DNA of 64,000 nt from Phycomyces nitens (GCA_022702545.1 JAHRBC010000004.1:5982001-6046000), one strand, 5' to 3'; counted from the first letter of the stretch, positions 38,063-50,612 are shown. Notes: generated by a model not told the origin, from the letters alone. Numbers and translations: made by a program.

Positions 38063-38767
38063 AAGAGGTTTTGTTTTGACGAGGTTAAAGAAGCATGGAA
38101 ATGATCAGCAAGTACAAAAATAAGTCTTGAAGCCTGGACTTGTGGGTTTGCATATGCTTCCTACAGATACCTTGGTGCTACGTTTAACAAATCGGCAAGA
38201 TATCACGGGTGAAAAAAAAAGAATTTTGTGTGTGTATTTCTCTAATTCAACCAAAAAACTGCTCATCTTTTTGGTCGTTAGTATTCATTTCTACGACAAT
38301 CTCGCTTTAGGTCTCGACTCCTTCTTTTTTTTCTAAACCGTCTTTAATTCTACTTTAACCTTTTGGTCACACTTGCACACGCTTTGGCCTGCTTTGGCCC
38401 CCAAAAATGTACCTTTTTGTTGTTGGTCTTGCGATTTCTGTACAATTATTATTATTATTATTATTATTAAAATAAATAGACATTTGGGCCTCTTTCTTTT
38501 CTTTCCCTTCTTTAACCTTTTTTCTTTCTTTCAATCTTGATATTTCAAAGAAAAAGAGCTCAAACATAATTGCCTTGTGTTCTAGCCATCCTGTTAAGTT
38601 TACAAGCCAATTTTGTATACTAAAAGACAAAAAGGAGGCCCTTTTTTACACCCCCTCAACCCACAACCACAACCACAACCACCACCCCCTCTTTTTTTCT
38701 ATTATATATTTATATGTGTATAAATCTCTATATATTATAAATCTTCCATCTTTACACTCTATATAAA
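37756..38767. other. Divergent intergenic region
   Basis: Separates the SNAPC4-like gene from the ankyrin gene. (TA)n at 38029-38060 and a TTA array at 38448-38468 are seen; pyrimidine-rich leader before 38768. No gene supported. Confidence 0.55.
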
Positions 38768-40437
38768 ATGGCATCTCCTGCCATCTTATCGCACGACAGC
38801 GGCAATCCCCAGTCTCACGGCAAAGGATGCACCTCTGCCAGTTGCTGCTCTCCCTCAAAGCTATGGCGTACATTGCAAACCCTCATCAGCACCAATAACA
38901 AACTAGAACTTTCTCGCGTCTGTCAGGACAAGGAAAAGTCTCCTCATATTCTGCGCGTCCTGTTGACCTCTCGCCTCACCAATGACCCGTCGCAATATCC
39001 TGCGTCCCATAAGCATCGTGTAATCAGACTTGATCCTCTGGTCCATCCGGAAGCCATCCGTAAATTTGGCAAGTCTGTTACGGATCTCAATGCAGTCCAG
39101 CTTGCTCTGTTCCACAGACATGAAAGCATAGCTCTCCAGATCCTCACGTTTATCCGCCACAGAGCCACATCTGTGGAGACAAGGATGTTTGTCCAACATG
39201 TCTGGGGTAACCGCAACACCAGTCTCCATCTAGCGTCCTATCTGGCAATGCCACGTCTAGTCAAGCTCCTGTTGGAATTGGGTGCAGACCCTATCGCTCC
39301 CAATGCCCGTCAGTTGTTGGCTGCAGATGTCTGTAGTAACCAAGACTGTCTAGGTCTGCTCCAAAAGGCCATCACACGCCAGTCTGCCCCAGCCAAGGCC
39401 CAGAAGCCGCCAGCCCAGGCTTCTTTTCCAGCAAAGTCGGAACCCACCGTCAAGATCCCAGCCGTGCCATCAGAGGCACTTAAAAGGAGTCCAAGAACAC
39501 TGCCGATCGCCTTGTCTATCGTTACCCCCCGGACATTATCCGATGACGGCCTGTGCGTGTTACCCAAAGACATTTCTTTCCCCCTCTCGCCTGTGGCAGA
39601 AGAAGAAGATGAAGAAGACGAAGAAGACGACAAAGAAAATGAAGATGAAGATGATGAAGAGTGGGACCTTCAACTGTCGCGTTCGTCTTCAATCTCGACC
39701 GTCCTTTCTGATCCTCTGTGGCCACTGTCTCCAGTTGTCCTATCGTGTCAGTCCGGGCCAATAGAGCCCCCTGAATTTATGGAGCGTAGTCAAACAGCCG
39801 ATGAGAACATACCAATCGATGATGACGGCAGAACCCAGACTGATCAGGACAATCTATCCATCGATCCTATTAAGCCCAAGCGTCATCTCCAGGTCCGATT
39901 TGATCCCAAGGCTATTCTTGTGGATGCCTGCGTCGAGGGCAACCTGGGCGAAGTCAGTCAGGCCATGGATGCAATGCTCCCTTTTAATAATGATAATAAT
40001 AATGATAATAATAATGATGATGATGGGAAGCACACACTTGATCAGCGGTCACTTCTTCAATTGGCACATCTGCACGGCCACAAGCACATCGTGCGCTATC
40101 TCCTGCACGACACTGGCAGAGAGTTGAGCCCACAAAGCAAGGATGGTGACAAGCAAGAATACATTTACGATTATCTTGATGACTGGCCTCAATTTGAACC
40201 TAGTAAAGAAGTGTTTGGACACAAAGGATATCCCAGCGAATGCTTTGAGCAAGAGGCTGTCCACCCCTGCCAATGTAAGTTAAATCTTGTCTTGTCTTGT
40301 CTTGTCAACCGATTTCTAATACCATCATAGTGGTGGTCCTTGACCGTGATTGTCTCACGCCAGACCCTGCCTGTTGGCCAGAAAATGTTTCTTTGGGTGT
40401 GCTTGAGAGAAGATCGGCCTGCCAGATCATTCTCTAG
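38768..40437 (+). CDS. Ankyrin-repeat protein with acidic central region
   Basis: Exons 38768-40274 and 40331-40437 join in phase to about 537 residues. The N-terminal third holds degenerate ankyrin repeats: TDLNAVQLALFHRHESIAL, then NTSLHLASYLAMPRLVKLLL with ELGADPIAPNARQLLAADV. A disordered middle contains an Asp/Glu run (about residues 278-297, from a GAAGAT-type repeat). Another ankyrin-like pair follows near residue 390 (LVDACVEGNLGEVSQAM and LLQLAHLHGHKHIVRYLL), separated by an Asn/Asp repeat coded by AATGAT units. The C-terminus is Cys-containing and unrecognised. Ankyrin arrays bind other proteins; the partner is unknown. Confidence 0.85.
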
Positions 40438-41528
40438 CACACTTCTTTACTGTTTTTAACCTTTTTTTTTGTGTATCTTCCTTGCCATTCTTTTCTTTTT
40501 TCTTTTTCGGCGTGTGCAAATCTCTCCCCCCCCCCTTTTTTTTTTTCTTCAAACAAAAAATAACAACAACCCGACATTCCTTGTTAGTATATTCCTTTCT
40601 ATGTCTATTATTTGACCCTTTACACAATCCCTTTATATTTATTCCCTTCTTTATACACTTCTTTACTCCTTCCGATTCCTCAATATTTACACAAATTAAC
40701 TATTTTGTTCTGTTTGTCTATAGTTTCTGTTGCCATACATATTTTCTCAACCATTATTATTATTATTCTTATTATTATTTATTATTTATTATTATTCTTT
40801 TTTTTTCTTTCTTTTTCAAAAATTCTATTATTTTCTTTTCATTTGTGTGTGATTTATTATGCTTCTTGTTATACATATATTTTCTTCATGTAGTTTTCCT
40901 TGGTTGCCTTGACAGTTCCCCCACCTGTCATCTGCACTATATATATACTATGCTATTTCTTTCTTTCTTTCCTTCTTTCTTTCTCTTTTCCATTTATATT
41001 TTATATCTTATATTTGTATCTGTAAAAGAGAAGAAGAAGAAGAAGAAGAAGAAAAACCCCCCCTTCCTTTCTATTCACATTTCTTTTTTTTTTTTAAAAA
41101 AAAAACATTATGTAAATACTCGGATTCTTTTATGAATCCCAAACAAAAAATAAATGTATGAAACACGCTTTCTCAACCTAAAATTTATAACATGTTATTT
41201 TTGTACATAATAATAATATTAATAGTACTAGTAATTATACTTGTATTAAATAGATAAATAAATAGATAGATAGATAGAAATTGCAGATAATAATAGCTTT
41301 TACATTAAAAATATTAATATTAGACAGTAATCAGTAGATATAGATATTAGATATATATAAAAAGGCTATAGTATTTGTTGTCGTTGATGTTGTTGGTTGT
41401 TTTTTCTGGTCGTTCTTTTTTGGGGGTTTAAATAGCAAGTATATAAATAAATAGATAGATAGATAGAGAGTAGATATATATATATATGTATATAGTATGT
41501 ATATATAGAGATTAGAATTTTAATACTC
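40438..41528. other. T-rich 3' region, no gene seen
   Basis: Mostly T-, TTA- and CTTT-rich sequence with C10T11 near 40527, a GAAGAA run at about 41030-41053 and GATA units near 41260 and 41450. The long low-complexity frames here are composition artefacts. Confidence 0.6.
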
Positions 41529-42888
41529 TTAGAGAAAAAAGTGAGTATGGACCCTGCTATGTTCATGCACCTTCATCTCTTGTAATTTGTAGGTATTCAA
41601 CTCTTCCTTGATATACTGAGCCAGAGACGCACTCAAATGGACACACACTGCCTCTGGGTCAGAGCTACGATCGTACTCTTGTGCAGAGTATGTTTCCCGT
41701 ACTGTAACCACATTTGCAAACCGTATTCCACACTCGTCTTCTGGTCTTTGGCGATGGACAAGAGGATCTCTGGACTGTTTTTCGTGCTGAAATCGATATT
41801 GGTTGGGAATGTACATGGGTTTGGGTGTAATAGAGACTGGTTCTATTGGGATACCTATTGTAAGAAAATAACAAACATGTCTCTCTATTTTTTAATAATA
41901 ATACAGAGCAACAATAGTTCTGCATGCCAAACTTGCCTCGAAGGATACCCTTTGATGAAGATCGATGAGAGCCAGGGACAGAAAAACTCATTTTTGGAGT
42001 GGATGATCTTGGGCTAGGCTTGATCTCCCTAGGCATTGATCTTGGGGTATTTTTTGGAGTGCTTTTTGGGACTGGGGTATTTAGAGATAGTGAAGACAAG
42101 GACATTGAACGCGGAATGGGTGCTGGTGTCTGTCTCGGTTGCCTTTCCTGATCCTGTTTAGATTTGTCCAGTTGTAGTTTGTACTTAATTTTGTCAGATA
42201 GCTTGCCAGACTGGCTATTGTTGTCGCGTTTGGTGCCAGAAGTTAGTTTTGAAAGCACAAGCATAAAGCGAGACGATGGGGACATTGGTGTGGACGCAGA
42301 TACAAACGGTGTCGGCAGTGGTTCTTCTGGAGACATGGTAAATGACAGGGTTGAAAAGGTATTTGTTGAGGAGAAATCACCAGCAGCAGAAGAAGAAAAG
42401 GAGGAACCAGAAGTTGAGGAAGTGTAGGATGGCATACTCAATGCATTTGGAATTGGCACCCAATCATCCAAGGCGAGTGGTGGTAGTGGTGGTGGTGGCG
42501 TACAACTTGCTGCGTACGCCACCCGTGATGTGTGTGCACCCCTTGGAGACATGCAGAGTGAGTCTAGTCTTGACTGAGATGAAGGTATCTGGACAGATGG
42601 TCCTTCTTGACGACGCAGCTTCCAAGCATTCTTTAGACGGTGTTTGAGCGAGACTTTTTTGGCTGGTTCAAGAGAGCTTGGCATGTCAGAGGAGGATGTG
42701 GAGTTGTAGGGTGATTCAGAACGACCTGGTCTCGATGGTGACCAGCTAGAGGTCTTTTTGGATAATGGAAGAGAAAGAGAAGAGAAGATTTCATTGAAGA
42801 ATGATGTAGTGTTATTATGATGGTGATATATACATATATATATACATATATATATACATGTGTGTGTGTCAGCAATCCTTTTTAGCAT
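41529..42888 (-). CDS. Disordered Ser/Pro-rich protein with conserved Bni4-like C-terminal tail
   Basis: Two exons, about 42888-41937 and 41854-41529, join in phase 1. The 5' end is uncertain because a (TA)n stretch follows the first ATG; a downstream start or an extra intron there is possible. The first 330 residues are disordered, basic and Ser/Pro/Thr-rich with a polyPro run (PPPPLPPLALDDW). The C-terminal 75 residues look strongly conserved: CGIRFANVVTVRETYSAQEY then DRSS, SLAQYIKEELNTYKLQEM and VHEHSRVHTHFFL. A tail of this form ends several fungal proteins including, from memory, Bni4, where an RVxF-like motif recruits PP1 (Glc7) to chitin synthase sites. The donor is either GC (GAG|GCAAGT, 41936) or a GT 13 nt earlier; both keep frame. 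Confidence 0.65.
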
Positions 42889-43152
42889 TCCAGCCCTTGG
42901 CGTGTATTGCCATCTTTTTCTTTTTCTTTTTTAAAATGCTACTCGCACTACCTCTGGCATCAGTGAAATTCCGTAAAGTAGGAAAGCAAAAAAAAGGGCA
43001 AAGAAACAGCAAGAGCAAAAAAAGCAAAAAGGCTCAACCAAGATTAGGGCCGAGGGCATGAAATATAGGAGGCAAATGAGGAGTATTAGCAATGTATGAT
43101 ATGAATTGATCTTTAGCTTTTTTTATACATATATTATAATCATGCCAAGATC

Positions 43153-43187
<35 letters not shown>
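43153..43187. repeat. CAG triplet repeat, about 11 units
   Basis: A pure GCA/CAG run just 3' of the free methionine sulfoxide reductase gene; outside any supported coding exon. Confidence 0.9.
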
Positions 43188-43244
43188 TTCTACAGATTGC
43201 AGCAATTTATGACCTTTCTGCATATGGCTTCCAAGACCAAGAAT

Positions 43245-44009
43245 CTACCACTCGCAATTGGCAATGATCACCTTGACCACTTGTTCTAATCCTTTACGAT
43301 CAACCTCGTCAAATCCCTCGACTGCCTCACAGTCAATATCCAATACACCCAACAGACGCTATACATGGATTTCATGGCCAGTTAAATATACATATTTATT
43401 ATTATTATTATTATTATTCGTTTAGACAGACACTTTTCCCCCCTTTATTATGATTATGATTATTATTATTCATTTATCTGATCTTACCTCATCTTTTACC
43501 ATTGGCACAACAATCTCAGAGTTCGAGGCAGAGTCGCATGCAATATGGCCAGGAAATTCATGGACATCCTTGACGAGCTGGGTGGTCTGTGAAGCAGCAG
43601 CAGCACCACACACACCCTTTCCAAACGGAATAGCAGTACAGGCCACCTTTTATATACTTTTAAGCACTAATCCAAACGGTCCTTATTTATTGCTTTTTAC
43701 CTTGCCCTGGAAAGGCCCCAGAATCAGGTTCTTTTCATTCTTGGGGTCAACCAAGTAAAAGCCAGCCCAGTTGATTGGCTTTTGTTGAAAATGTTCAAGT
43801 GATTTCAAACCATGATAAATCACAGAAGATGCATTCGAGAGATTGGTGACCTGTAAAAATAGATTAGTAATCCATAAAGTGCATCATTCAAGGGTGCATT
43901 TTACCCAATAGGTCTGATCTTCAGTGATTGCAGTGATTTGGTCCAAGAGATCGCGATAAAACTCGTCTTTTGGGATACAAGGGTTTGTGTTTGCAGAGAT
44001 ATCCTTCAT
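43245..44009 (-). CDS. Free methionine-(R)-sulfoxide reductase (GAF domain)
   Basis: Exons 44009-43905, 43850-43701, 43646-43488 and 43358-43245 join in phase 0 at each junction to about 175 residues, the standard length. The GAF fold shows NWAGFYLVDPKNEKNLILGP, then VACTAIPFGKGVCGAAA, HIACDSASNSEIVVPM and LLGVLDIDCEAVEGFDEVD. The three cysteines expected for catalysis and resolution (ACT, GVCG and IACD) are all present. The enzyme reduces free methionine-R-sulfoxide using thioredoxin and protects against oxidants. Called fRMsr in yeast (YKL069W). Confidence 0.95.
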
Positions 44010-44364
44010 ATTGTTATTTGTCCAAACACTAGAAGTTTGATTTTTAAGAATTTAAAATAAAAAATAAAAGATGTGATTTAATATTAATAAAAAAAATAGA
44101 TCTATCAAAATTGCTGGTCTTTCTTTTGAAGCTCAATTGATTGCCCCCCCTCCCCTCCTCTCTTTGTGTGTGTTTGAATGATTATTATATTAAATATTAA
44201 AATATAGATTAAATACTATGAAATATTATTAAATATTATGAAATATTATTAAATATTATGAAATATTATTATTATTAAATATTATTATTATTATTATGAT
44301 TAAATTGTAAGTATTATATTATATTATATTATATTGTATTATATTATATTATGATGAATTGTCT

Positions 44365-45973
44365 TTAATAGTTGTTGAGAAAGGTACGACTATTAGATGC
44401 AGTTGGGGCAACGTCAGACCAACTCCCACTACGCTCTCCAGAACGCCTATTGAGCTCAAGACTGGGCCGGGCAGCGCGGAAACGAGAGTGCATTGACGCT
44501 GATCTCTGTGGTAAAAGTATGCTCTGTTCTTCTGGATGCGAATGGCTGTTCAGGGTGGCAGATCGACGCAGTTTCTGAACACCAGATGTAGTCAGTCGAT
44601 ATGAGCCTTCACTACTGACTTCTTGATCATCACATGGAATAGAGTCTTGGGGTATCTGTAGCTCGGCCATGGCAAAGATGGCATTGATCTCGGTTGGATC
44701 CATTGTCACGACACAGAGGAGGGGGAACAGACCTCTCTCACAGGTCATTAGATTATCGCCTAGTCAAACAAGTGGGGATGGGTGGGTATAAGCAATAGAG
44801 AAATAGATAAAAGAAAAAAAGGAACCCTTTTCTCGCTTTTCTTTACCGAGTGCCCAGCCATCATCAAAGTAATAGTACATTCGAATGATGTCGCCCTGAT
44901 TAATAAGGATCTCGTCTTCATGTTGAGGTTCTTTGGAGTAAATGACTTGACAAAAGCCTTCGAGATACGTTTGTACTTTGGACACTCCTTCAATCTCGCC
45001 AGCTGTATTGGTAGGATTGGCCTTTGCCAACACGGCAGCAGCAGGAATGATTCCTGGGTGACCTGGTACACCTGGCCAGTTTTCCATCAAATGTTCTCCT
45101 TCATCATTCTCATTTGAAGGCTCAGCAGGAGGCACCATATCATAGGCTTCCTGAGTATAACACTTTGTATTCTTTTGGCTCTTTTTCTTCTTTTTTCCCC
45201 AGAAACACCACCATGCCAGTACTGCCAACACAATACAGCCCAAACCTCCCACAGTGCCCACAATTATTCCAATAAGCTTATTTCGGCGGATCCTATTGGA
45301 ATCAGCGATAGACTTGCATTGCAGGCCTTTGCAGCACTCGAGAGTTGGATCAACTGTTTGACAGTAGTTGCACAGAGATTTCTGATCGTCTTTGAAGCCT
45401 ACAAATCCCATGTTACATATATTTGGTAAATATTCTCAGCTTAGCCTTACCACAGCCACCTTCGTTTGTCAAGCCATCCAGACAGGTCGATTGCTCTGTG
45501 GTTGCCAGACATGCCTGCTGTTTGTCTGCGAGGATTTGTATGTATCTGTCATCCACACAGGTCACAGTGTTTGTGGTTATTAGATTGGAAAGAGATTTGA
45601 TATTTGCTGTACAGGTCGATCGACAGAGCAAGTTTGGCAAGACGTTATTTTCGAGGTTACAGGGCAATGAGGATGCATAGTCTAGAACGATTGTAGAACA
45701 AGTGATTGTTGCTGCAAATCGTGGGTAAATGTGCCCAATACAGCCCAGGGGTTGCCATGGGGTTGATGAATTGATATAGGATAGCAGGCCAAGATCAAAT
45801 TCGGCGATGGAGGTAATATTGACAAGCCATGGGTATGTGGCAAAAGATGCCTGGCCAATGCTGACATAATAGTTTTTAAATGCAGGACAGACTGTCGAGT
45901 TTGCTAGGGAGAGGCATTGTTGACCATTTGAGTTGGGGATGAGGAAGTATAGAAAGAGAAAGACGAGATGCAT
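44365..45973 (-). CDS. Single-pass membrane protein with Cys-rich ectodomain and cytosolic SH3 domain
   Basis: Exons 45973-45451, 45398-44847 and 44759-44365 join in phase to about 489 residues. Order: signal peptide (MHLVFLFLYFLIPNSNG); ectodomain of about 220 residues with many Cys and N-glycosylation sites (NST, NIT, NSS); membrane span (KLIGIIVGTVGGLGCIVLAV); basic stop-transfer (KKKKKSQK); SH3 domain at about 310-370 (VIYSKEPQHEDEILINQGD, MYYYFDDGWALG, RGLFPLLCV); Ser/Arg-rich tail. An SH3 behind a membrane span recalls the fungal osmosensor Sho1, but Sho1 has four spans and no such ectodomain, so this is a different surface receptor or polarity landmark. The ectodomain is unrecognised. 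Confidence 0.85.
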
Positions 45974-46365
45974 TAAGGGGTAGGGAAAGGATCAAATGTA
46001 GCTAAGCAAGGTCATGGTAGAGTGAGTTTGTAAGGGCCAAAAAAATAATATTATTATATATAAATGTATAAATATGTACAAGTATAAAAATATATATATA
46101 TAAATAAATATATGTATATTTATATATATTTATATATATTTATACATGTATTTAAATATACATGTAAAATCAAACCGATTGAATAAAAATAAAAATAAAA
46201 ATAAAAATAAAAGGAATAAAAATGAATGAATGAATATGATAAAACACGTATAAATGTTATTTATAAATATACTTTCAGGCACTTTTTGTTTTTTTTGTAC
46301 CAAAAAGTAAGAAGCATCTAAAATAGCATACAATTAAAAAAACGTATATTGGTTTCGAATAGTAC

Positions 46366-46397
<32 letters not shown>

Positions 46398-46437
46398 TTT
46401 TTTATTCACAAAATAATGTTTGTAATAATAAAATTAC

Positions 46438-46985
46438 TTATTGCTGGTAGGACCAGACGTTCTTGAGGACTATATGGAGAGAAGTATTAGTTTATGGCCA
46501 TTATTATCTTGATATGATCTAGATACTTACAACCGTCCTGGGTGGCAAGGCGGTTCAAGCAGTCATCAGCCTCGGCGTTCTTGCGGACAAAGCCACAGAG
46601 AGCGTAGGTGGAGAAGGACTTGGTGGAGCGACCCTCGGCGTTGACCTCGGCAACGTTGAGCTGGATAGAGGCGTGGTCCTTGGCAGTGATGAGACGGTTG
46701 GTGGCAGAGCTAGTAAAGAAGGGTTATAAATCACCAATTCACATTTATATAAAAGACCTGTTGAAGTTTGGTTTCTAATTATCTATTTATTCTCGATTTA
46801 TCATTGTAGCAGCTCTTTTGTTTGGCAGCTCACTCTTCTTTATTTTCAAAATAGCCCCATAATAGCCCATAGTAGAAATCCCCCAGCTGCACCCATTTGG
46901 CTTGTATATTGACAGAGAGAGAGAGAGAGACTCACCACTTGCGGGGGACGTAGAGGTCGACGAATTTGCCTTCAGAGTTCTCCAT
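46438..46985 (-). CDS. RPS21: 40S ribosomal protein S21
   Basis: Exons 46985-46936, 46709-46531 and 46469-46438 join in phase to about 86 residues, matching eukaryotic eS21. The sequence starts [17 protein letters not shown], continues [20 protein letters not shown], and closes [20 protein letters not shown] and [10 protein letters not shown]. eS21 sits on the 40S platform and acts in late small-subunit maturation. Exon 1 is only 50 nt, and both introns are GT-AG, as usual for ribosomal protein genes. Confidence 0.97.
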
Positions 46986-47177
46986 TGTGAATATGTTAGA
47001 AAAGAGAAAGTTTGAACCCACCCCTTGGGCTTCACCCAATAAACCATAAATTTTTTCTCGTTGCGCTCGGTCCAAGCCACCCAGGACCAGATCTCCAAAA
47101 AGATGACATCATCTTCTCCTTGGAAAAAAAAATCTGTTTTTGGAAAATTAATTTTAGAGTGAGATGGCAGGCAGACA

Positions 47178-47182
<5 letters not shown>

Positions 47183-47210
<28 letters not shown>

Positions 47211-47246
47211 GGCAGGGGCAAGGTTTGGTTTGGTTTGGTTTGGTTT
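47183..47246 (+). repeat. (CAGA)n followed by (GGTTT)n microsatellites
   Basis: A CAGA tetramer array is followed within 15 bp by five GGTTT units, both upstream of RPS21 on the opposite strand. The neighbouring interval 46986-47876 holds no supportable gene. Confidence 0.85.
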
Positions 47247-47876
47247 CTCAATAAAGGGAAAAAAGGGCATGTAATATTTTTTTGGCTTTTATAATAAATA
47301 TCGGGTTTCCAACAATAATGGTTGCAAAGGGATCCATGGCAAGGACCTCTTGAACAGCCAAAGAAGTCTCTGGATCTTTTGGGACTATGTATAATTGACA
47401 ATGATCCGTGGTGCTAAAAAATGAACTCGAGAATATTCGCCCAAAGGGTCTTTGAGGGTGGCGATATCCTGGGATATTGTAATCAGATCTATATGGAGAG
47501 GTTCCAAGAGTACAATAGACCCAAGGACTAGATATTCTCCCTGTTTTATTTGCTAAATTGTATGGACCAAGATTTTTTTTATCTCATAAACACTTTGACA
47601 CAATGGACGCCCTCCGGTGTTCTCTTGGGACAGTCCTCTCTTGTCCGAACCGGAAAGGATACATGTCTTTTCAATACCCTTATTAATTCTTTTAGATACC
47701 TGACATTTTATTTAAAAAATAGTGCAAACCAAATTCCATACACTTTAAGTCGAATGCCACCCGCAGTTGCTGAAATGTCATTTTTTCAATTTTTTTTAAT
47801 TTTTATTTTTTTGGTTATGGTGGCGGCATGTCAAAAATAGACTACTTCTTCTTCCGTCACCCTTCATTTTTCCATC

Positions 47877-49048
47877 ATGGTGAGTTCAACGGCACAGCAG
47901 TAAAGATGTCCAAACAACACACGGGGCAAATCTACAGTGATATATCCATGCCTTGTGTTTCAAACAAGAGGCTGTAGATGCATAGCCAGTCAACCTGACC
48001 ATCTGCTTCTTTTTCTTTTTTTCTTACCTAGTCTGATCCCTATGATTGCGCTCTTGACTTGATGCGTAGACTTCCACCACAGAATGTGGAAGAGAACCTC
48101 GCCAAACTGCTCGATCTAGTTAGCCCTGAACTTGCAGATGACCTCTTGTCAGCAATTGACCAGCCTCTCAAGGTCAAGCGCTGCACAAAGACTGGAAGAG
48201 ACTTTCTGGTATGCGATTATAACCGCGATGGTGATTCTTACAGGTAAATTTAATAATAAAAAGAAAATATCCACCCTTTTGTTTTGTTTGTTTGGCAGTT
48301 TCTTGTTGCTTAACTACAGATATATATATATATATATATATACTTGTATATATATCGCTCTAGATCGCCATGGAGTAATGAGTATGAGCCAGAACTCTTG
48401 GATGGCACGGTTCCCTCGCGCACACTGAGAAAACTCGAGGTTGCTGCCAACGAAGCATTCGATACCTACCGAGAAATGTACTATGAAGGAGGAGTTTCTT
48501 CGGTCTATACCTTTGATATTGACGACAAGTTTGCAGTGGTTGTTCTGATCAAGAAAGGTAGCATTCTTTTTTCTTTTGGGGCGGTCCCTAACTACAATAC
48601 ATCAATCTAAAAAAGATCTCTTGGTTTCTTTCTTTCTTTTGTAGTTGGAGACGGTGTGAAACGCATAAAGGGTGCCTGGGACTCGATCCATGTGTTTGAA
48701 GTCCAGGAACGCGGCCGAAATGCACACTACAAATTGACCTCGACAATCATGCTCTATATGCTGACCAGCAGCCAGGAACTAGGAACAATGAATTTGAGTG
48801 GTAGTATGACTAGACAGTCTGAACAGGACTACCCTGTCGATGACCCTGCTGCCCATATTGTGAATATTGGCCGTATGGTGGAAGATATGGAACTCAAGAT
48901 GCGCAACTCACTTCAAGAGGTCTACTTTGGTAAGACCAAGGATATTGTCAATGATCTCCGCAGCCTCGGCTCGCTCGAGGAAACCAGACGACAGGCCAAG
49001 ATCCAGCAGGAACTTGTCGGCAGACTTATGGAGAGAAATGCGCGATAG
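47877..49048 (+). CDS. CAP2: F-actin-capping protein subunit beta
   Basis: Exons 47877-47879, 48032-48243, 48364-48557 and 48645-49048 join in phase to about 270 residues, the standard length. The first coding exon is just the ATG, followed directly by a GTGAGT donor. The body matches CapZ beta: [59 protein letters not shown], then [17 protein letters not shown]. The C-terminal tentacle (about the last 30 residues) is present. With the alpha subunit it caps actin barbed ends. Confidence 0.97.
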
Positions 49049-49154
49049 TCTTAATGCCACGTCACTAAGAAAGTTACACACGTTTATTGGATATATCTTT
49101 TTCTCTTCTCAGTGTTACACATCTTTCAACTCTTTCTTGTTTGTCTTGGTTGTG

Positions 49155-50552
49155 ATGAAGCTCTTGTTTCTTGTCGCATTCTTGCTGGCAATAACAGCAC
49201 AGGCACAGAAAAAAAATAATGTGCCTCTCAAAACACACTCGATCTCCATGCCTTATATTGGTGCGTTACAATGAATCCTCTCTTCATTACACTCTGTGAA
49301 TGGAGACCATTATATTATAGAAATAAAGAAATAAGAGACTGAGCAGCCTAGTGTATCTCGGTAGATGATGAACTTCAGAGCCGCTGGTTTGACTTTGGAG
49401 GCGACACTATCATCAATACCAATCGACAGATTCGGCTCACCAGCACCAAGCCCTCCCAGAGCGGCTATCTCTGGTCTAGAATGGTGAGTTGGCTTGCCAG
49501 TCTCATAATAATATTTGGAATCAAGGGTCAATAAATTAACAAAAGAGTGTGTGTAGCCCTTGACTGCCACAGATTTCGAGATTGAATTCAAATTCAAGGT
49601 TGCTGGATCCTCGGGTCATTTGTTTGGAGATGGGTTTGCAAGTAAGACCGGATCCCCCTTGAGGCCAATTGATGTATTCATTATCGGTATATTGTGCTAG
49701 TGTGGTTGACAACCCAAAGAGCTGTTCCTGGCCCTGTATTTGGCTCGGTTGACTTTTTTAATGGTCTCGGTATATTCTTTGATTCGTATGACAATGAGCG
49801 TGCCCATGTAAGTGACATTGGGGCAAAGGCAAGGATGTTGTTTTACTAAGATTATTGCGTATAGCGTCACTCGTTCCCCTATGTGAGATCCATGTTGAAC
49901 GATGGCTCAAAGTCATACGATAACAGCCAAGACGGCCGGTTGACTGAATTGGCTGGCTGTGAGGTAAAGATCATTAAACGATCTGCAGAGAATATATATA
50001 TATCATCAACCTTAATCTTTTATATTTTACTCTAGGCCAATTTCCGTGATAGAGAGTTCCCCACCCGAGGAAGATTGACTTACCACAAGAACAACTACCT
50101 TCAATTGGAGCTTATGTGGCGGGAGGAGGATGTCTGGGAAGTGTGCTTCAAGGTAACCTAGAGTTTTAAAGGGTCTGGCAAGGTTCTAAGTGATGTGGTT
50201 ATGTAGCAACACAAGGTCGACTTGCCTGATCAGGCGTACTTGGGCTTTACTGCCCACACTGGCGAAGTCACAGGTAAATAAATAACAATAATCATAATCA
50301 TGGACTTGGGAATTATGGCTAAGACAAAAGCAAATCACAATAGACAACCATGACATTATCACCGTCACAACCCGCACTCTGTCTCCCAAACCCATCGAAG
50401 TATTGCCAGAGGTGCCAATGACCAAGCCAAAGAAGAGCTCTGGTGGGCTCTGGTCATTCCTGTTCAAGCTTCTTGCTGTGTGTGGTGCTGTTGGTGTATT
50501 GTTTGTAGGCTATCGCTTTTACGAGAACAAGAATAGAATGAAGCGATTCTAA
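49155..50552 (+). CDS. L-type lectin cargo receptor (VIP36/ERGIC-53 family)
   Basis: Eight exons join in phase (49155-49260, 49365-49483, 49557-49641, 49701-49807, 49865-49963, 50036-50152, 50207-50273, 50344-50552) to about 302 residues. A signal peptide (MKLLFLVAFLLAITAQAQ) is followed by a leguminous-lectin fold: SRWFDFGGDTIINTNRQIRL, GHLFGDGFAMWLTTQ, and the Ca/sugar site LGIFFDSYDNERAHRHSFPY. It ends with a membrane span (FKLLAVCGAVGVLFVGY) and a short basic tail ending KRF. Such lectins carry high-mannose glycoproteins between ER and Golgi. The lumenal stalk is short, so VIP36-like rather than ERGIC-53-like. Confidence 0.93.
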
Positions 50553-50612
50553 AACAACAACAAAAACAAAAAAAGAGTAATAAATTTATTTATATTTTTA
50601 TATTATATTATT

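Noticed and set aside
40482..41135. Long plus-strand ORF rich in Phe, Leu, Ile and Tyr
   Set aside because: Composition is that of T-rich simple sequence with runs of TTT, TTA and CTT; no start context or domain.
46787..47401. 204-codon minus-strand ORF overlapping RPS21 exon 1
   Set aside because: It is a different frame across the RPS21 first exon and the CAGA/GGTTT repeats; the real product is fixed by the eS21 sequence.
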